Assembly (NCBI GenBank): GCA_023436885.1
Contig: JAEZHI010000031.1
Location: 182,764-246,763, forward strand
DNA length: 64,000 bases
DNA from: Pseudomonadota bacterium
GTDB lineage: Bacteria; Pseudomonadota; Alphaproteobacteria; Rhizobiales; Pleomorphomonadaceae
Direction: 5' to 3'
This document shows, in pieces, positions 45,753 through 55,414 of this stretch (the stretch's first letter is position 1; each line of letters begins with the position of its first letter). Below the pieces are notes generated by a model. It worked only from the letters and a program-made list of their open reading frames with translations. It did no database searches and had not been told where the DNA came from. The translations under genes and the position numbers were made by a program.

Positions 45753-45794
45753 CAACAATGTTGTTCTAACGTTTTAACGACTTGTTTACAACAT
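45753..45794. promoter_or_regulatory. third TGTTG/CAACA operator-like region
   Basis: CAACAATGTTG (45753-45763) is an inverted repeat, and TTGTTTACAACAT (45782-45794) repeats 13 bases of the potD-like promoter site exactly. It sits in a 645-base gap (45364-46008) with no convincing gene, roughly 390-430 bases upstream of the D-aminopeptidase start. It implies either a long leader or a small RNA or missed gene. Confidence 0.5.
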
Positions 45795-46008
45795 GATCAT
45801 CGAATTCGACGCCAATTGAGCAAGTTAATCGTAAACAGGTAACCTTAACACCTATAACCTTGACTGGCCTAGGCGCGCCTTGGGGTGTGGGAACACGTTA
45901 ACCAGAAGACATCTGGAAGTGTTCCCTCATCTCAGAGCGAAGCGAAAGCGACGGGATTTCAAAGTTGGGCTGCTTGGAGGAATGTACGCGCGAAATGCGA
46001 AGATAGGA

Positions 46009-47379
46009 TCACGCCGCCGCAAGAACGACGCGGTTCCGGCCTTCGGCCTTCGCCCGATAGAGCGCGTTGTCGGCGCGCTTCAGCAAGGATTCCGGCGTGT
46101 CGCCGTCGTGCAGGATGTAGGCGGCCCCAACGGAGATCGTCACGTCGACAAATTCGGCGCCACCGTGGATCGCGAAGGGATCACGGGCAATCTTGGTCCG
46201 GAGACGCTCGGCGACGATCGAGGCGATGCCGTAATCGGTTTCCGGCATGACGATGACGAACTCCTCGCCACCAAAGCGGCAAGGAAGATCAAGGGCGCGC
46301 AGATTGCGGCGGATGCGAGTTGCAAACTCACGCAGGATTTCGTCGCCCGCATCGTGGCCGTGGGTGTCGTTGACACGCTTGAAATAATCGATGTCGACGA
46401 TCAGGAGCGACAGGTCGCCCTTCTTTTCCGAGGCTCGCTCGACGAGGGCGGCAAGATGGGAATCGAGATAGCGCCGATTATAAAGTCCGGTCAGCGCGTC
46501 GGTGATGGCGAGCTCCATCGTCTGCAGCACACTGGCGCGCAGACGATCGGTATAGCGTTTGCGGCGGATCTGGGTCCGGCAGCGCGCGATCAGTTCCTGC
46601 GCGTCGACAGGGCGGATCAAATAGTCATTGATGCCCAGCTCCAAGCCGCGCGACAGCCGATTGCCTTCGTCCGGATCGGCAATCAGAAGAATGGGCAACA
46701 GGCGGGTCCTATCGAGCGACCGCAACTGCGAACAAAGGCGTAGCGCGTCGTAGTCTTCAAGGCCCATGGATATCAGCACGAGGTCATAATCGCCTTCGGC
46801 GGCACGAAACAGCGCCTCTTGCGGGTTCGTCTCGATATCGATAGCGGTCTCGGCAGCGAGAGCCTGGGAAACACGCACGTAGGCTGAACGTCGATCTTCG
46901 ACCAGCAGAACGCGGCCGGGGGCACGGGCGGTGAGATCAGCGTAAGTCATTGCCCGGTCAAAAGCGACGGAGCCCTGGTTGGCTCTCAGATCGAGTTCGT
47001 CGGTAAGCTGCTTCAGACGAACCAGACTTTTAACGCGCGTGATTAGCTGGGTATCGGACACCGGTTTAGTGAGGAAATCGTCGGCACCGGCTTCGAGGCC
47101 GTGAACGCGATCGGCCGGCTGATCCAGGGCCGTCACCATGATGACCGGCAACTGCGTGGTCTTGGGATTGGCACGTATGCGGCGGCAGACCTCAAAACCA
47201 TCCATACCCGGCATCATGACATCGAGCAGAACGATGTCGTAAGCGGCATTATCGAGCATAGCCAGTGCCTCGGCACCGGACGTGGCAGTATGAACATCGA
47301 AGTATTCGGCGGTGAGACGGGCCTCCATAAGGCGCACGTTGACCAAGATGTCATCGACAACAAGAATACGCGCTGTCAT
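46009..47379 (-). CDS. pleD: response regulator / diguanylate cyclase PleD
   Basis: A 456-residue protein with two receiver domains and a GGDEF domain, as in Caulobacter PleD. Asp53 of the first receiver (VLLDVMMPGMDG) is the phospho-acceptor. The second receiver (about 155-275) is degenerate. The cyclase active site is RFGGEEFVIV, preceded by DALTGLYNRRYLDSHL and an RxxD-type inhibitory region. It makes cyclic-di-GMP at the maturing pole. It lies 24 bases downstream of divK, the conserved alphaproteobacterial pairing. Confidence 0.96.
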   Translation of the reverse strand: MTARILVVDDILVNVRLMEARLTAEYFDVHTATSGAEALAMLDNAAYDIVLLDVMMPGMDGFEVCRRIRANPKTTQLPVIMVTALDQPADRVHGLEAGADDFLTKPVSDTQLITRVKSLVRLKQLTDELDLRANQGSVAFDRAMTYADLTARAPGRVLLVEDRRSAYVRVSQALAAETAIDIETNPQEALFRAAEGDYDLVLISMGLEDYDALRLCSQLRSLDRTRLLPILLIADPDEGNRLSRGLELGINDYLIRPVDAQELIARCRTQIRRKRYTDRLRASVLQTMELAITDALTGLYNRRYLDSHLAALVERASEKKGDLSLLIVDIDYFKRVNDTHGHDAGDEILREFATRIRRNLRALDLPCRFGGEEFVIVMPETDYGIASIVAERLRTKIARDPFAIHGGAEFVDVTISVGAAYILHDGDTPESLLKRADNALYRAKAEGRNRVVLAAA

Positions 47380-47403
47380 CTCACTCTTCCGATCCGGACG
47401 ATG

Positions 47404-47775
47404 CTACTGATCGCCGATGTAAGTACGCACCGTCTCGATAAATTTGGAAACTGAAATCGGCTTGGAAATATAGGCTTCGCAGCCGCCTTGGCGAATGCGC
47501 TCTTCGTCGCCCTTCATCGCAAAGGCCGTTACCGCAACCACCGGGATCGAGCGAAGCTCATCATCTTCCTTCAGCCACTTCGTGACTTCCAGTCCAGACA
47601 CTTCCGGCAGCTGAATATCCATCAGGATGAGATCAGGCCGGTGAGTGCGAACCAAGTCCAGCGCTTCAATGCCATTGCGTGTTTGAATCGTGCGATAACC
47701 ATGCGCTTCCAAGAGATCATGGAAGAGCTTCATGTTGAGCTCGTTGTCCTCGACGATGAGAACTGTCTTGGCCAT
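47404..47775 (-). CDS. divK: single-domain cell-cycle response regulator DivK
   Basis: A 123-residue stand-alone receiver domain. Acidic pocket Glu9-Asp10, phospho-acceptor Asp53 (LILMDIQLPEVSG), VTAFAMKGDEERIRQGGC and Lys-Pro (YISKPIS) are intact. It is essentially the DivK sequence pattern (TVLIVEDNELNMKLFHDLLEAHGY). It relays between PleC/DivJ-type kinases and DivL/CckA to control CtrA. Confidence 0.97.
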   Translation of the reverse strand: MAKTVLIVEDNELNMKLFHDLLEAHGYRTIQTRNGIEALDLVRTHRPDLILMDIQLPEVSGLEVTKWLKEDDELRSIPVVAVTAFAMKGDEERIRQGGCEAYISKPISVSKFIETVRTYIGDQ

Positions 47776-47946
47776 TCGACTCTCTTTCCGCCTCGCGCCG
47801 GAATTGTCAGGTGCTCGGCGGGGTTATCATTCCAGCGCACTCGACATGTACGCAGAACGCCTTCCGGGGGGATAGGTTGCCACACTGATTCCAGTATAAC
47901 GAATATAGTACGAATTCCTTTAGCAATCCCAAACGGTGGTCCGAAC

Positions 47947-48234
47947 ATGCCAATCGGTAAAAGGCTTAGCGTCGACGCGGCGGAAGAACTCGCGATTTCC
48001 GCCCTCAGCTTCCTCGCCGGAAACCCCGATGCGCTCGGTCGCTTCCTGTCACTTTCGGGCATCGGGCCGGCCGATCTTCGGCTCGCAGCCCGCGAACCGG
48101 GCTTTCTCGCTGGAGTATTGGAATTCTTCCTCGCCGATGAGTCGTTGCTGCTGACCTTCGTCGAGGAAAGCCAGATCAGGCCGACGATGGTTGCGGCGGC
48201 GCGACATGTTCTGGCTGGCGAGACGGAGTTCTGA
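47947..48234 (+). CDS. DUF3572 family protein
   Basis: A 95-residue helical protein found almost only in alphaproteobacteria. Pattern: AEELAISALSFLAGNPDALGRFLSLSGIGPADLR ... PGFLAGVLEFFLADESLL. The start at ATG 47947 is where homology begins; the frame is open further upstream through the divK promoter region. Function unknown. It commonly precedes dinB, as here (37 bases upstream). Confidence 0.88.
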   Translation: MPIGKRLSVDAAEELAISALSFLAGNPDALGRFLSLSGIGPADLRLAAREPGFLAGVLEFFLADESLLLTFVEESQIRPTMVAAARHVLAGETEF

Positions 48235-48271
48235 CCGGCATCTTCCGATTGGAAGATCCTAGGAGTCGAGC

Positions 48272-49558
48272 ATGTTCGAAGCTGCCATTGGCTTCTGCAG
48301 GGATTGTCTCAGCCCGGCCCCGCCGGATGGGCGCCGATGCACGGCCTGCGGCAGCCCGCGCCTTCTCCGCCATCCCGATCTCCATCGTCTTGTCATCGCT
48401 CACGTCGATTGTGATGCCTTTTATGCCTCTGTCGAAAAGCGAGACGATCCCTCACTTGCTACCAAGCCGTTGATTATCGGAGGCGGCAAACGGGGTGTCG
48501 TGTCGACAGCCTGCTACATCGCACGCATCAGCGGCGTGCGCTCGGCCATGCCCATGTTCAAGGCGTTACAGCTCTGCCCCGAAGCGGTGGTGATCAAGCC
48601 CAACATGGAAAAGTATGCGCACGTCGGCAGGGAAGTCCGGCAGCGAATGCTGGAACTGACGCCTTTGGTGGAACCGCTCTCCATTGACGAAGCCTTTCTC
48701 GACCTGTCCGGAACGGAGAAACTGCACCGCGCCAGCCCTGCGTTGGTGCTTGCCCGCTTCGCGAGGGAAGTGGAGCGCGAGATCGGCATTACCGTGTCGG
48801 TGGGGCTGGCGGCCAACAAGTTCCTTGCAAAGATCGCGTCCGATCTCGACAAGCCCAAAGGCTTTTCGGTGATCGGACAGGCAGAGGCGGCGGCCTTTCT
48901 GGCGCCTAGGCCGGTAACGACACTCTGGGGCGTTGGACGCGCCTTCTCGGAACGTCTCGAGGCCGACGGCTATCGAACGGTCGGCGACCTTCAAGCCGCC
49001 GACCAGACGGAACTTGCCAGTCGCTATGGGGCACTCGGCCTCAGGATCGCCAAGCTTTCACATGGCGAAGACAACCGCCAGGTGATTCCCAACTCGAAGC
49101 GCAAGAGCGTCGGCTCCGAAGTAACTTTCTTCGAGGACCTTGCGGAGCTCCGCGATCTCAGGCCGATCCTGCGCGAGCAGGCGGAACGCGTTTCCTTTGG
49201 CCTCAAGCACGAGGATATCGCCGGATCGACAGTGACGCTGAAGCTAAAGACTGCCGACTTCAAGCTCAGGACACGGGCACGGCGCCTCGCCGATCCAACT
49301 CAGCTCGCCGACCGGATTTTCGCCGCGGCAGACGCTCTCCTTGCGGAAGAAGCGCACGGCCAGAAATACAGACTTCTAGGCGTTTCGGTGGCCGATCTCT
49401 GTGAAAGCCGTTTTGCGGACCCCGCCGATCTGGTCGATCAGAAAGCGACACGCAAGGCTGCAGCCGAGCGGGCCATGGACGAGGTCAGGGAGAAGTTCGG
49501 CAAGCGTGCGCTCGAAACCGGTCTCGTGTTCGATAACCATCGTCGCCAGAAGGAATGA
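48272..49558 (+). CDS. dinB: DNA polymerase IV (Y-family translesion polymerase)
   Basis: A 428-residue error-prone polymerase. A Rhizobiales-type N-terminal zinc ribbon (CRDC at 9-12, CTAC at 23-26) precedes the polymerase core with catalytic HVDCDAFYASVEK and PLSIDEAFLDLSG, the steric YIARISGVRSAMP segment, helix-hairpin-helix TLWGVGRAFSERL, and a little-finger domain (RKSVGSEVTFFEDL). A short C-terminal tail may hold the beta-clamp peptide. Co-directional with the DUF3572 gene. Confidence 0.96.
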   Translation: MFEAAIGFCRDCLSPAPPDGRRCTACGSPRLLRHPDLHRLVIAHVDCDAFYASVEKRDDPSLATKPLIIGGGKRGVVSTACYIARISGVRSAMPMFKALQLCPEAVVIKPNMEKYAHVGREVRQRMLELTPLVEPLSIDEAFLDLSGTEKLHRASPALVLARFAREVEREIGITVSVGLAANKFLAKIASDLDKPKGFSVIGQAEAAAFLAPRPVTTLWGVGRAFSERLEADGYRTVGDLQAADQTELASRYGALGLRIAKLSHGEDNRQVIPNSKRKSVGSEVTFFEDLAELRDLRPILREQAERVSFGLKHEDIAGSTVTLKLKTADFKLRTRARRLADPTQLADRIFAAADALLAEEAHGQKYRLLGVSVADLCESRFADPADLVDQKATRKAAAERAMDEVREKFGKRALETGLVFDNHRRQKE

Positions 49559-49582
49559 GTCGGACAAAGCTGATGGCGCCCC

Positions 49583-50029
49583 CTACTCGCCACTCAGGCG
49601 AGCACGCGTCGTGCGAGGTGTCGTGAGGAGCAGGCTGGTGTCGGACCCCGTAATGCCTGGCAGCATGCGAATGCGACGGAGCACGGTGTCGAAATCGGTG
49701 AGCGTGGCCGCCCCCAGTTCGACGACAAGGTCCCATCGCCCGTTCGTGGTGTGGATTGCCGCGACTTCCGGAAAGCCTCCGAGCTGGCGAATGACCTTGT
49801 CGAGAACATGCCCCTCGATCTCGATCATCATGACGGCTCTGACAGGGACCTCGACCGCGTCATTGCGAAGGATGACCGTGTAGCCGAGGATGTCGCCATC
49901 CCGCTCCAGCCGTTCCATGCGGGCTCGCACGGTGGCGCGCGACACCCCGAGTTCAAGCGCGAGATCGGATACCGATCGTCGGCCATCGTGACGCAAAAGT
50001 GTCACGAGTTGATGATCGAGCTGATCCAT
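49583..50029 (-). CDS. Lrp/AsnC-family regulator
   Basis: A 148-residue regulator with HTH (DQLDHQLVTLLRHDGRRSVSDLALELGVSRATV) and the RAM effector domain (VRAVMMIEIEGHVLDKVIRQLGGFPEVAAIHTTNGRWDLVVELGA). Divergent from the arginase-ornithine cyclodeaminase operon, so it probably activates those genes in response to arginine or ornithine, as ArgP/Lrp-type regulators do elsewhere. Confidence 0.93.
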   Translation of the reverse strand: MDQLDHQLVTLLRHDGRRSVSDLALELGVSRATVRARMERLERDGDILGYTVILRNDAVEVPVRAVMMIEIEGHVLDKVIRQLGGFPEVAAIHTTNGRWDLVVELGAATLTDFDTVLRRIRMLPGITGSDTSLLLTTPRTTRARLSGE

Positions 50030-50158
50030 GGACTACCATTTTGGCTGATATAACTGTCGATTTGATAAGCCAATCCGTTTAAGTTGCCAATCACCTCTGT
50101 TCACTTCGCCGGCCTTTGATAGCCTCATGTCACCACTCCAGCGGTGAGGATGATGGGC

Positions 50159-51085
50159 ATGAAGGTGAAGCTTCTGGGCATTCCGATCGAAGATGGCGCG
50201 GGCCGAATGGGCTGCGAGATGGGGCCCAGTGCCTATCGTACAGCGGGAATTGCCGATGCGATCACCGAACTCGGCCACGATGTTGAGGATCTCGGCAATG
50301 TCGCCCGTGGATCGTTGCCGTCCGTCACGCCCCCCTACCCGCACCTTCGGCGCCTTCCCGAGATAGCGGCCTGGATCGATACGGTGTCCGAGGCCGCCTA
50401 TCGCGCGAGCTGTGACGCCTTCCCGGTGTTCCTCGGCGGCGACCACGCACTCGCCGCCGGCACCGTGCCAGGCGTGGCACGGCGTGCCGCCGAAGGCGGA
50501 CGCCCGCTCTTCGTCCTCTGGCTCGATGCTCACACCGACTTTCACACGCTCGACACCACGCAGAGCGGCAATCTGCATGGCACGCCAGTGGCCTATTTCA
50601 CCGGCGCGGGCGGCTTCGATGGTTACTACCCGCCGCTATCTCATGGCGTGCCACCGAGCAACGTCACCATGGTCGGCATTCGTTCCGTCGATCCAGCTGA
50701 ACGCCGTGCGCTCGTTGGTTCCGGCGTTACTGTGCACGACATGCGCGCCCTCGACGAACATGGTGTCGGCGCCCTGGTCTGGCGTTTTCTCGAGCGCGTG
50801 GCGGCAGCCAACGGCCGGCTGCACATCAGTCTGGATGTCGACTTTCTCGATCCATCGATCGCTCCCGGCGTCGGCACGACCGTACCGGGCGGTGCCACAT
50901 TCCGCGAAGCGCATCTCATCATGGAAATGCTGCATGACAGCGGGCTCGTCTCCTCGATCGACCTCGTTGAGCTCAATCCCTTCCTCGACGAACGCGGCCG
51001 CACGGCCACGCTGATGGTCGACCTTCTCGCCAGTCTTATGGGCCGTACCGTCATGGACCGGCCGACCCGGAGCTTTGCAGCATGA
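50159..51085 (+). CDS. rocF: arginase
   Basis: A 308-residue ureohydrolase that cleaves arginine to ornithine and urea. The two-manganese ligands are visible: GGDHALAAG (His96), WLDAHTDFH (Asp123, His125, Asp127) and HISLDVDFLDP (two Asp). MGPSAYRTAG is the family N-terminal motif. The start at 50159 gives MKVKLLGIPIEDG with GAGG ten bases upstream; earlier in-frame starts at 50144 and 50150 are possible. It overlaps the next gene by four bases. Confidence 0.95.
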   Translation: MKVKLLGIPIEDGAGRMGCEMGPSAYRTAGIADAITELGHDVEDLGNVARGSLPSVTPPYPHLRRLPEIAAWIDTVSEAAYRASCDAFPVFLGGDHALAAGTVPGVARRAAEGGRPLFVLWLDAHTDFHTLDTTQSGNLHGTPVAYFTGAGGFDGYYPPLSHGVPPSNVTMVGIRSVDPAERRALVGSGVTVHDMRALDEHGVGALVWRFLERVAAANGRLHISLDVDFLDPSIAPGVGTTVPGGATFREAHLIMEMLHDSGLVSSIDLVELNPFLDERGRTATLMVDLLASLMGRTVMDRPTRSFAA

Positions 51086-52137
51086 AAGCCATTTCCCCGC
51101 TCGCCATCGTCCCCTTCGTGTCGGTCGACAACATGATGCGGCTTGTTCTCAGCGTCGGCGTCGAGCGCTTCCTCATCGAGCTAGCCAACTATGTCGAAGA
51201 GGACTTCCTACGCTGGCCAACGTTCGACAAGACGCCGCGCGTCGCCTCCCACTCGGCCGACGGCGTCATCGAACTGATGCCGACGTCCGACGGCGCGCTT
51301 TACGGCTTCAAGTATGTGAACGGCCATCCGAAGAACATGCGTGAGGGCAAGCAGACCGTGACCGCCTTCGGCGTGTTGGCCGACGTCGGCTCGGGCTACC
51401 CGATGCTGCTTACCGAAATGACGCTGCTGACCGCTCTTCGTACAGGAGCGACTTCGGCGATGGCGGCACGCCGCCTCGCGCCGCAAGGGGCCGACACCAT
51501 GGCCATCATCGGCAATGGCGCACAATCGGAATTTCAGGCTCTGGCTTTTGCGGCCCTTCTCGGCATTCGCAAGCTGCGTCTCTACGATATAGATCCTACC
51601 GCGACGGAAAAGTGCCGTCGCAATCTTGCTCCGCTGGGCTTTTCAATCACGGTCTGCCGATCCGGCCAGGAAGCCGTCGAAGGGGCCGACATCATCACGA
51701 CGGTCACGGCGGACAAGCAGTATGCCACCATCCTGACCGACAACATGATCGGCTCAGGCGTGCATATCAATGCCGTCGGTGGCGACTGTCCGGGGAAGAC
51801 GGAGCTTCACAGGGACATTCTGAAGCGATCATCGATCTTCGTGGAATATGCGCCGCAAACGCGGATCGAAGGCGAGATCCAGCAACTCAATGCCGATCAT
51901 CCTGTCACCGAATTCTGGGAGGTCCTCAATGGCGTGGCACCGGGCCGCACCTCAGCCAGCGAAGTGACGCTGTTCGATTCGGTCGGCTTTGCGATCGAGG
52001 ATTTCTCGGCTTTACGATATGTGCGTGACAAGCTCGCAGGCACGTCCTTCTACCAGGAACTTGACCTGCTAGCCGATCCGGACGAACCGCGGGATCTCTA
52101 CGGCATGCTGGTCCGAGCCCAAATGGCCGTTACTTGA
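51082..52137 (+). CDS. ocd: ornithine cyclodeaminase
   Basis: A 351-residue enzyme of the OCD/mu-crystallin family converting ornithine to proline and ammonia with NAD+. Substrate-binding region KYVNGHPKNMREGKQTVT, RTGATSAMAARRLAP, Rossmann motif IIGNGAQSEFQALAF, and INAVGGDCPGKTEL, the catalytic Asp segment. Coupled to arginase by ATGA, it completes an arginine-to-proline route that releases urea and ammonia. Confidence 0.96.
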   Translation: MKAISPLAIVPFVSVDNMMRLVLSVGVERFLIELANYVEEDFLRWPTFDKTPRVASHSADGVIELMPTSDGALYGFKYVNGHPKNMREGKQTVTAFGVLADVGSGYPMLLTEMTLLTALRTGATSAMAARRLAPQGADTMAIIGNGAQSEFQALAFAALLGIRKLRLYDIDPTATEKCRRNLAPLGFSITVCRSGQEAVEGADIITTVTADKQYATILTDNMIGSGVHINAVGGDCPGKTELHRDILKRSSIFVEYAPQTRIEGEIQQLNADHPVTEFWEVLNGVAPGRTSASEVTLFDSVGFAIEDFSALRYVRDKLAGTSFYQELDLLADPDEPRDLYGMLVRAQMAVT

Positions 52138-52615
52138 GGTGATCCTGGATCGCCTGGAATCGCGCGGCCAACTCACTGGAATTCGAAGATCCATTGCTTT
52201 TGCTAGGCATGATGTAACCTGGCACTTCAATGCCCTGATCGAGCATTTCCTTGACCGTTACTGTGCCGGCATCGACGATTTCGCCGGTACTGGTATCGGT
52301 AATGTAATGTCGATAGGTCGTGTTGCCGACCTTCCAGTAAGAGTGCGTTTTCTTGGCTTCAAGGTCGGCTGCGGTTGGCGGAGGACGCGGTCCGGGATCC
52401 GAGGACGCGACCTGGAACGGCTTCACATAAACCCAGATCGCAGCGACAATGCAGGCGAGGACGAGGGCCACGAAGGCTGCAATGAGAATGGATCGGGTAT
52501 CCTGATGCCCGCCGGCCTTGCGGCGGCGTGCAGTCGCGGATTGGGTTGCCCCGTTCTTTTTCTTGACGGGAGCGCCGATTGAAGTGTGATGCGAAGCGAC
52601 GACGCGTGACGGCAT
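52130..52615 (-). CDS. hypothetical single-span membrane protein
   Basis: A 161-residue protein: a basic cytosolic N-terminus (KKKNGATQSATARRRK), one membrane helix at about 43-66 (SILIAAFVALVLACIVAAIWVYV), a Pro-rich linker (DPGPRPPPTAADL) and a small C-terminal domain (YRHYITDTSTGEIVDAGTV). Not a family I recognise. Its 3' end overlaps the ornithine cyclodeaminase stop by 8 bases tail-to-tail. The 310-base gap upstream (52616-52925) is AT-rich and without a gene. Confidence 0.7.
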   Translation of the reverse strand: MPSRVVASHHTSIGAPVKKKNGATQSATARRRKAGGHQDTRSILIAAFVALVLACIVAAIWVYVKPFQVASSDPGPRPPPTAADLEAKKTHSYWKVGNTTYRHYITDTSTGEIVDAGTVTVKEMLDQGIEVPGYIMPSKSNGSSNSSELAARFQAIQDHLK

Positions 52616-52925
52616 GACCCACTCCCTTCGTTATGCGCCCATCCTCCACATGCCGAACCGATCACATCGACCAGACAGGGCATTTTTATATCTGGTCCAG
52701 CCATCAACTCTGCATACTTTCACTTCAAATATGCACGGAAAGCTTTTCCTTCCCTTGCGGGCCATAATAAAAGTACAGGAAATAGCTGTGATGATGAATA
52801 GATGGTTAACATTCAAAGTACAGTCTTAACCTCGCTTCTTTCTTGCATCGCCTTCAAAAATAAGTTTGCAACGCACGCTGCAAGCCATGGGTGAGTGCCG
52901 ATAAGATACGCCCAGACGAAGCAAC

Positions 52926-54716
52926 GTGAAACTTTCCAACCTTAAGTCCTGGTTCACCATTGGCGGCGCAAAGCTCGCTCTTGGGATTTCGCTAAAGAAG
53001 AAGCTGGAAATGTTTCTTAATCGAATCAAGTTGTGGAAAGTCATTGGCGCATCCGTAGCGATATTCATTACGCTGACGGTTTGCCTGCTGCTTTCGGTCG
53101 TCTATACGACCTTGTCGGCCGATGCGGCGCGACGGGCGCTGGAAAAGCAGATGACCGCCATCAGGACAGGCGCACTGCTGATGCAGAAAGACATTCCAGG
53201 GACAACGATCGCGTGGTCAGGAAATACGATCGACCACATCGAGGTCCCGGCGATTCCAGCCTTTTCCTCGCATGATCTCATCGACAACCTGACTCGAACC
53301 GCCGGCGCCGCAGCCACCATCTTCGCATATGACCCCGCCAAGGATGACTTTACTCGAGTCACCACCTCCATCAAGAAAGCGGATGGGAGCCGTGCCATCG
53401 GTACGGATCTTGGCAAGACCTCGCCCGCTTACGCACCGCTCAAACAGGGGCATAGTTTTACAGGACAGGCATCGATCCTCGGCGCGCCCTACCTGACCAT
53501 CTATACGCCAATCAAGACCCCAGGCGGTCAAGTGATCGGCATCCTTTTCGCCGGCATACCCGAGGCAGATGTTGCCGCGACGAAGGATAGCTTGGTCACC
53601 AGGATTTCACTGCTTGGATTCTTGCTGGCGGTCGTCATGTCAGTCGGCGCGTCTTTCCTGGTAGCGCGCCTGATCAAACCCGTGACCCAGCTTTCAGGAT
53701 TGATGGAACGCATCTCACGCGACGACCTCCGCGAAGAGGTCCCTTAAGCCGCCTTCGGAAACGAGGTTGGGGCCATCGCCAGAGCGGTCGTCATTCTGAA
53801 AGAGAGTGCGCTCAGGCGCTTGATGCTCGAAAGAGACAAAAGTGCCGAGGTAGCCGAGCGCGCCGCGCGACATGAGCGCGTTGAGGCCCTGATCGAGACC
53901 TTCAGAGCCTCGACCAGATCGGCACTCGGAGCGGTTACCAAAACGGTGGAGGATCTTCTGGAGACGACGCGTTCACTCGGCGCTGGCGCCCTGCGGACCG
54001 TTCAGGATGCGGGTTCGGCGTCGAGCGCATCGGAGGAGGCAACAACCAACGTGCAGGCGGTGGCCACGGCGACCGAGGAACTCGCCCACTCCATAGGCGA
54101 GATCAGTAACCAGATCCATCGGACCGGGACCATTATCGCCGAAGCGGCGCGCAGCACGCGTGACGCCGACGCCAAGATCAACAGGCTTGCCGAAGGCGCC
54201 ACCAAAATCGGCGAGGTCGTGACTCTGATCCGTGCAATCGCCGAACAGACCAACCTTCTTGCTCTCAATGCAACAATCGAGGCCGCGCGCGCAGGCGAAT
54301 CCGGCAAGGGTTTTGCGGTCGTGGCAGCCGAAGTCAAGAATCTGGCCGGCCAGACGGCGAAGGCCACGGAGGAAATCGCCGCTCAGGTCGATAGTATTCA
54401 GAACGCGACTGCGGACGCGGTGGAAGCAATTCAGGCCATCAGCGCCACCATGCAGGAAGTCGACCGCCATACCGGCGCCATTGCTTCCGCCGTCGAAGAG
54501 CAAGGCAACGCCACGGGCAACATTGGCCACTCGGTAACCGCCGCGGCTGCAGGATCGCGCCAGGTGGCGGCCAACGTTGGTGCCGTGTTGGCGACGGCCA
54601 AGGATACAGAGACGGCAACGCAAAGACTGGATCGGGATTCGCGCGAAGTTGCCGAAGAAGCCGGACGGCTTCGGTCTACAATCGACATGTTCCTTGAGGC
54701 CGTGATCGCCGCCTGA
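52926..54716 (+). pseudogene. methyl-accepting chemotaxis protein interrupted by an in-frame TAA
   Basis: One reading frame encodes a whole chemoreceptor except for TAA at 53745-53747. Before it: membrane helix at about 36-60, a Cache-like periplasmic domain (IFAYDPAKDDFTRVTTS, SILGAPYLTIYTPIKTPGGQVIGILFAGIP), a second helix at about 226-248 and the start of HAMP. After it, in the same frame: AAFGNEVGAIARAVVILKES (rest of HAMP) and the complete signalling domain with EQTNLLALNATIEAARAGES. No frameshift is needed, so one point change (for example CAA or GAA to TAA) broke it. A short soluble signalling fragment from TTG 53820 or ATG 53823 is possible. GTG 52926 or ATG 53010 may be the start. 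Confidence 0.9.
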
Positions 54717-54822
54717 ATTTCATTTGGCCAGTGTCTGTGCGTCAACTGGTGCCGACTAAAAAAAGTGGCATTCAGGGGCTTGCATTGCCCGAGTGATCCA
54801 ACTAGGTTCCGCGCCGTCGTGT

Positions 54823-54899
54823 GCAGCTGTAGCTCAGTTGGCTAGAGCGTCGGATTGTGGCTCCGAAGGTCGCTGGTTCAAGCCCAGCCAGCTGTACCA
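54823..54899 (+). tRNA. tRNA-His (anticodon GTG), no encoded G-1
   Basis: 77 bases with acceptor GCAGCTG pairing with CAGCTGT, anticodon stem TCGGA/TCCGA with loop TTGTGGC (anticodon GTG), T-arm GGTTCAAGC, and an encoded CCA. The base before position 1 is T and the discriminator is A, the alphaproteobacterial form of tRNA-His rather than the usual G-1/C73. Confidence 0.95.
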
Positions 54900-55178
54900 C
54901 TTCTCTCCTGTTTTCTGGATTTGGGTTGTCTTGCGACGGCGAAATCGGTTTGCTTTAGCATTCTGTCTAGTCGGTAATCGAAGTCGCGCATGGAGGCGGC
55001 CTATCGTCGGCAGGGATAAACCCAAGGATGCCGCCAAGCAGCACAGGCTTCTCCATTTTCACTTGAGAGGGTGCCGCCTCATTAAGGCCTCTCGGTCTGT
55101 GAAGAGCGGAGCTTTTTTCTTTGCCTTGTCCGCAAAGTCAGCTATACGAACCGTGCTTCGCGTGTCCGCGATGAACAC

Positions 55179-55255
55179 GCACCCGTAGCTCAGCTGGATA
55201 GAGTGCTGCCCTCCGAAGGCAGAGGTCACAGGTTCGAATCCTGTCGGGTGCGCCA
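55179..55255 (+). tRNA. tRNA-Arg (anticodon CCG)
   Basis: 77 bases with acceptor GCACCCG/CGGGTGC, anticodon stem CTGCC/GGCAG around CTCCGAA (anticodon CCG), T-loop TTCGAATC, and an encoded CCA. It marks the left border of the accessory region. Its 3' end was not found repeated downstream in this window. The 279 bases between it and tRNA-His hold no gene. Confidence 0.96.
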
Positions 55256-55414
55256 AAACATTCCCATAACACGCTGATTTATCGATATATTTCTTAATCG
55301 CGTCCGCGCCGAACATAATTCTGTTCATAACGCACTCTTCCATATGTGAGGCAGTCCAAAGCTCGCACGACGCACCTTGCAATGTTCTGGACTGCTCCAC
55401 TCGTCGGCTGATGA

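Noticed and set aside
45543..45842. 99-codon plus-strand frame in the gap upstream of the D-aminopeptidase gene
   Set aside because: No ribosome-binding site, no domain pattern, and it runs through the operator-like repeats.
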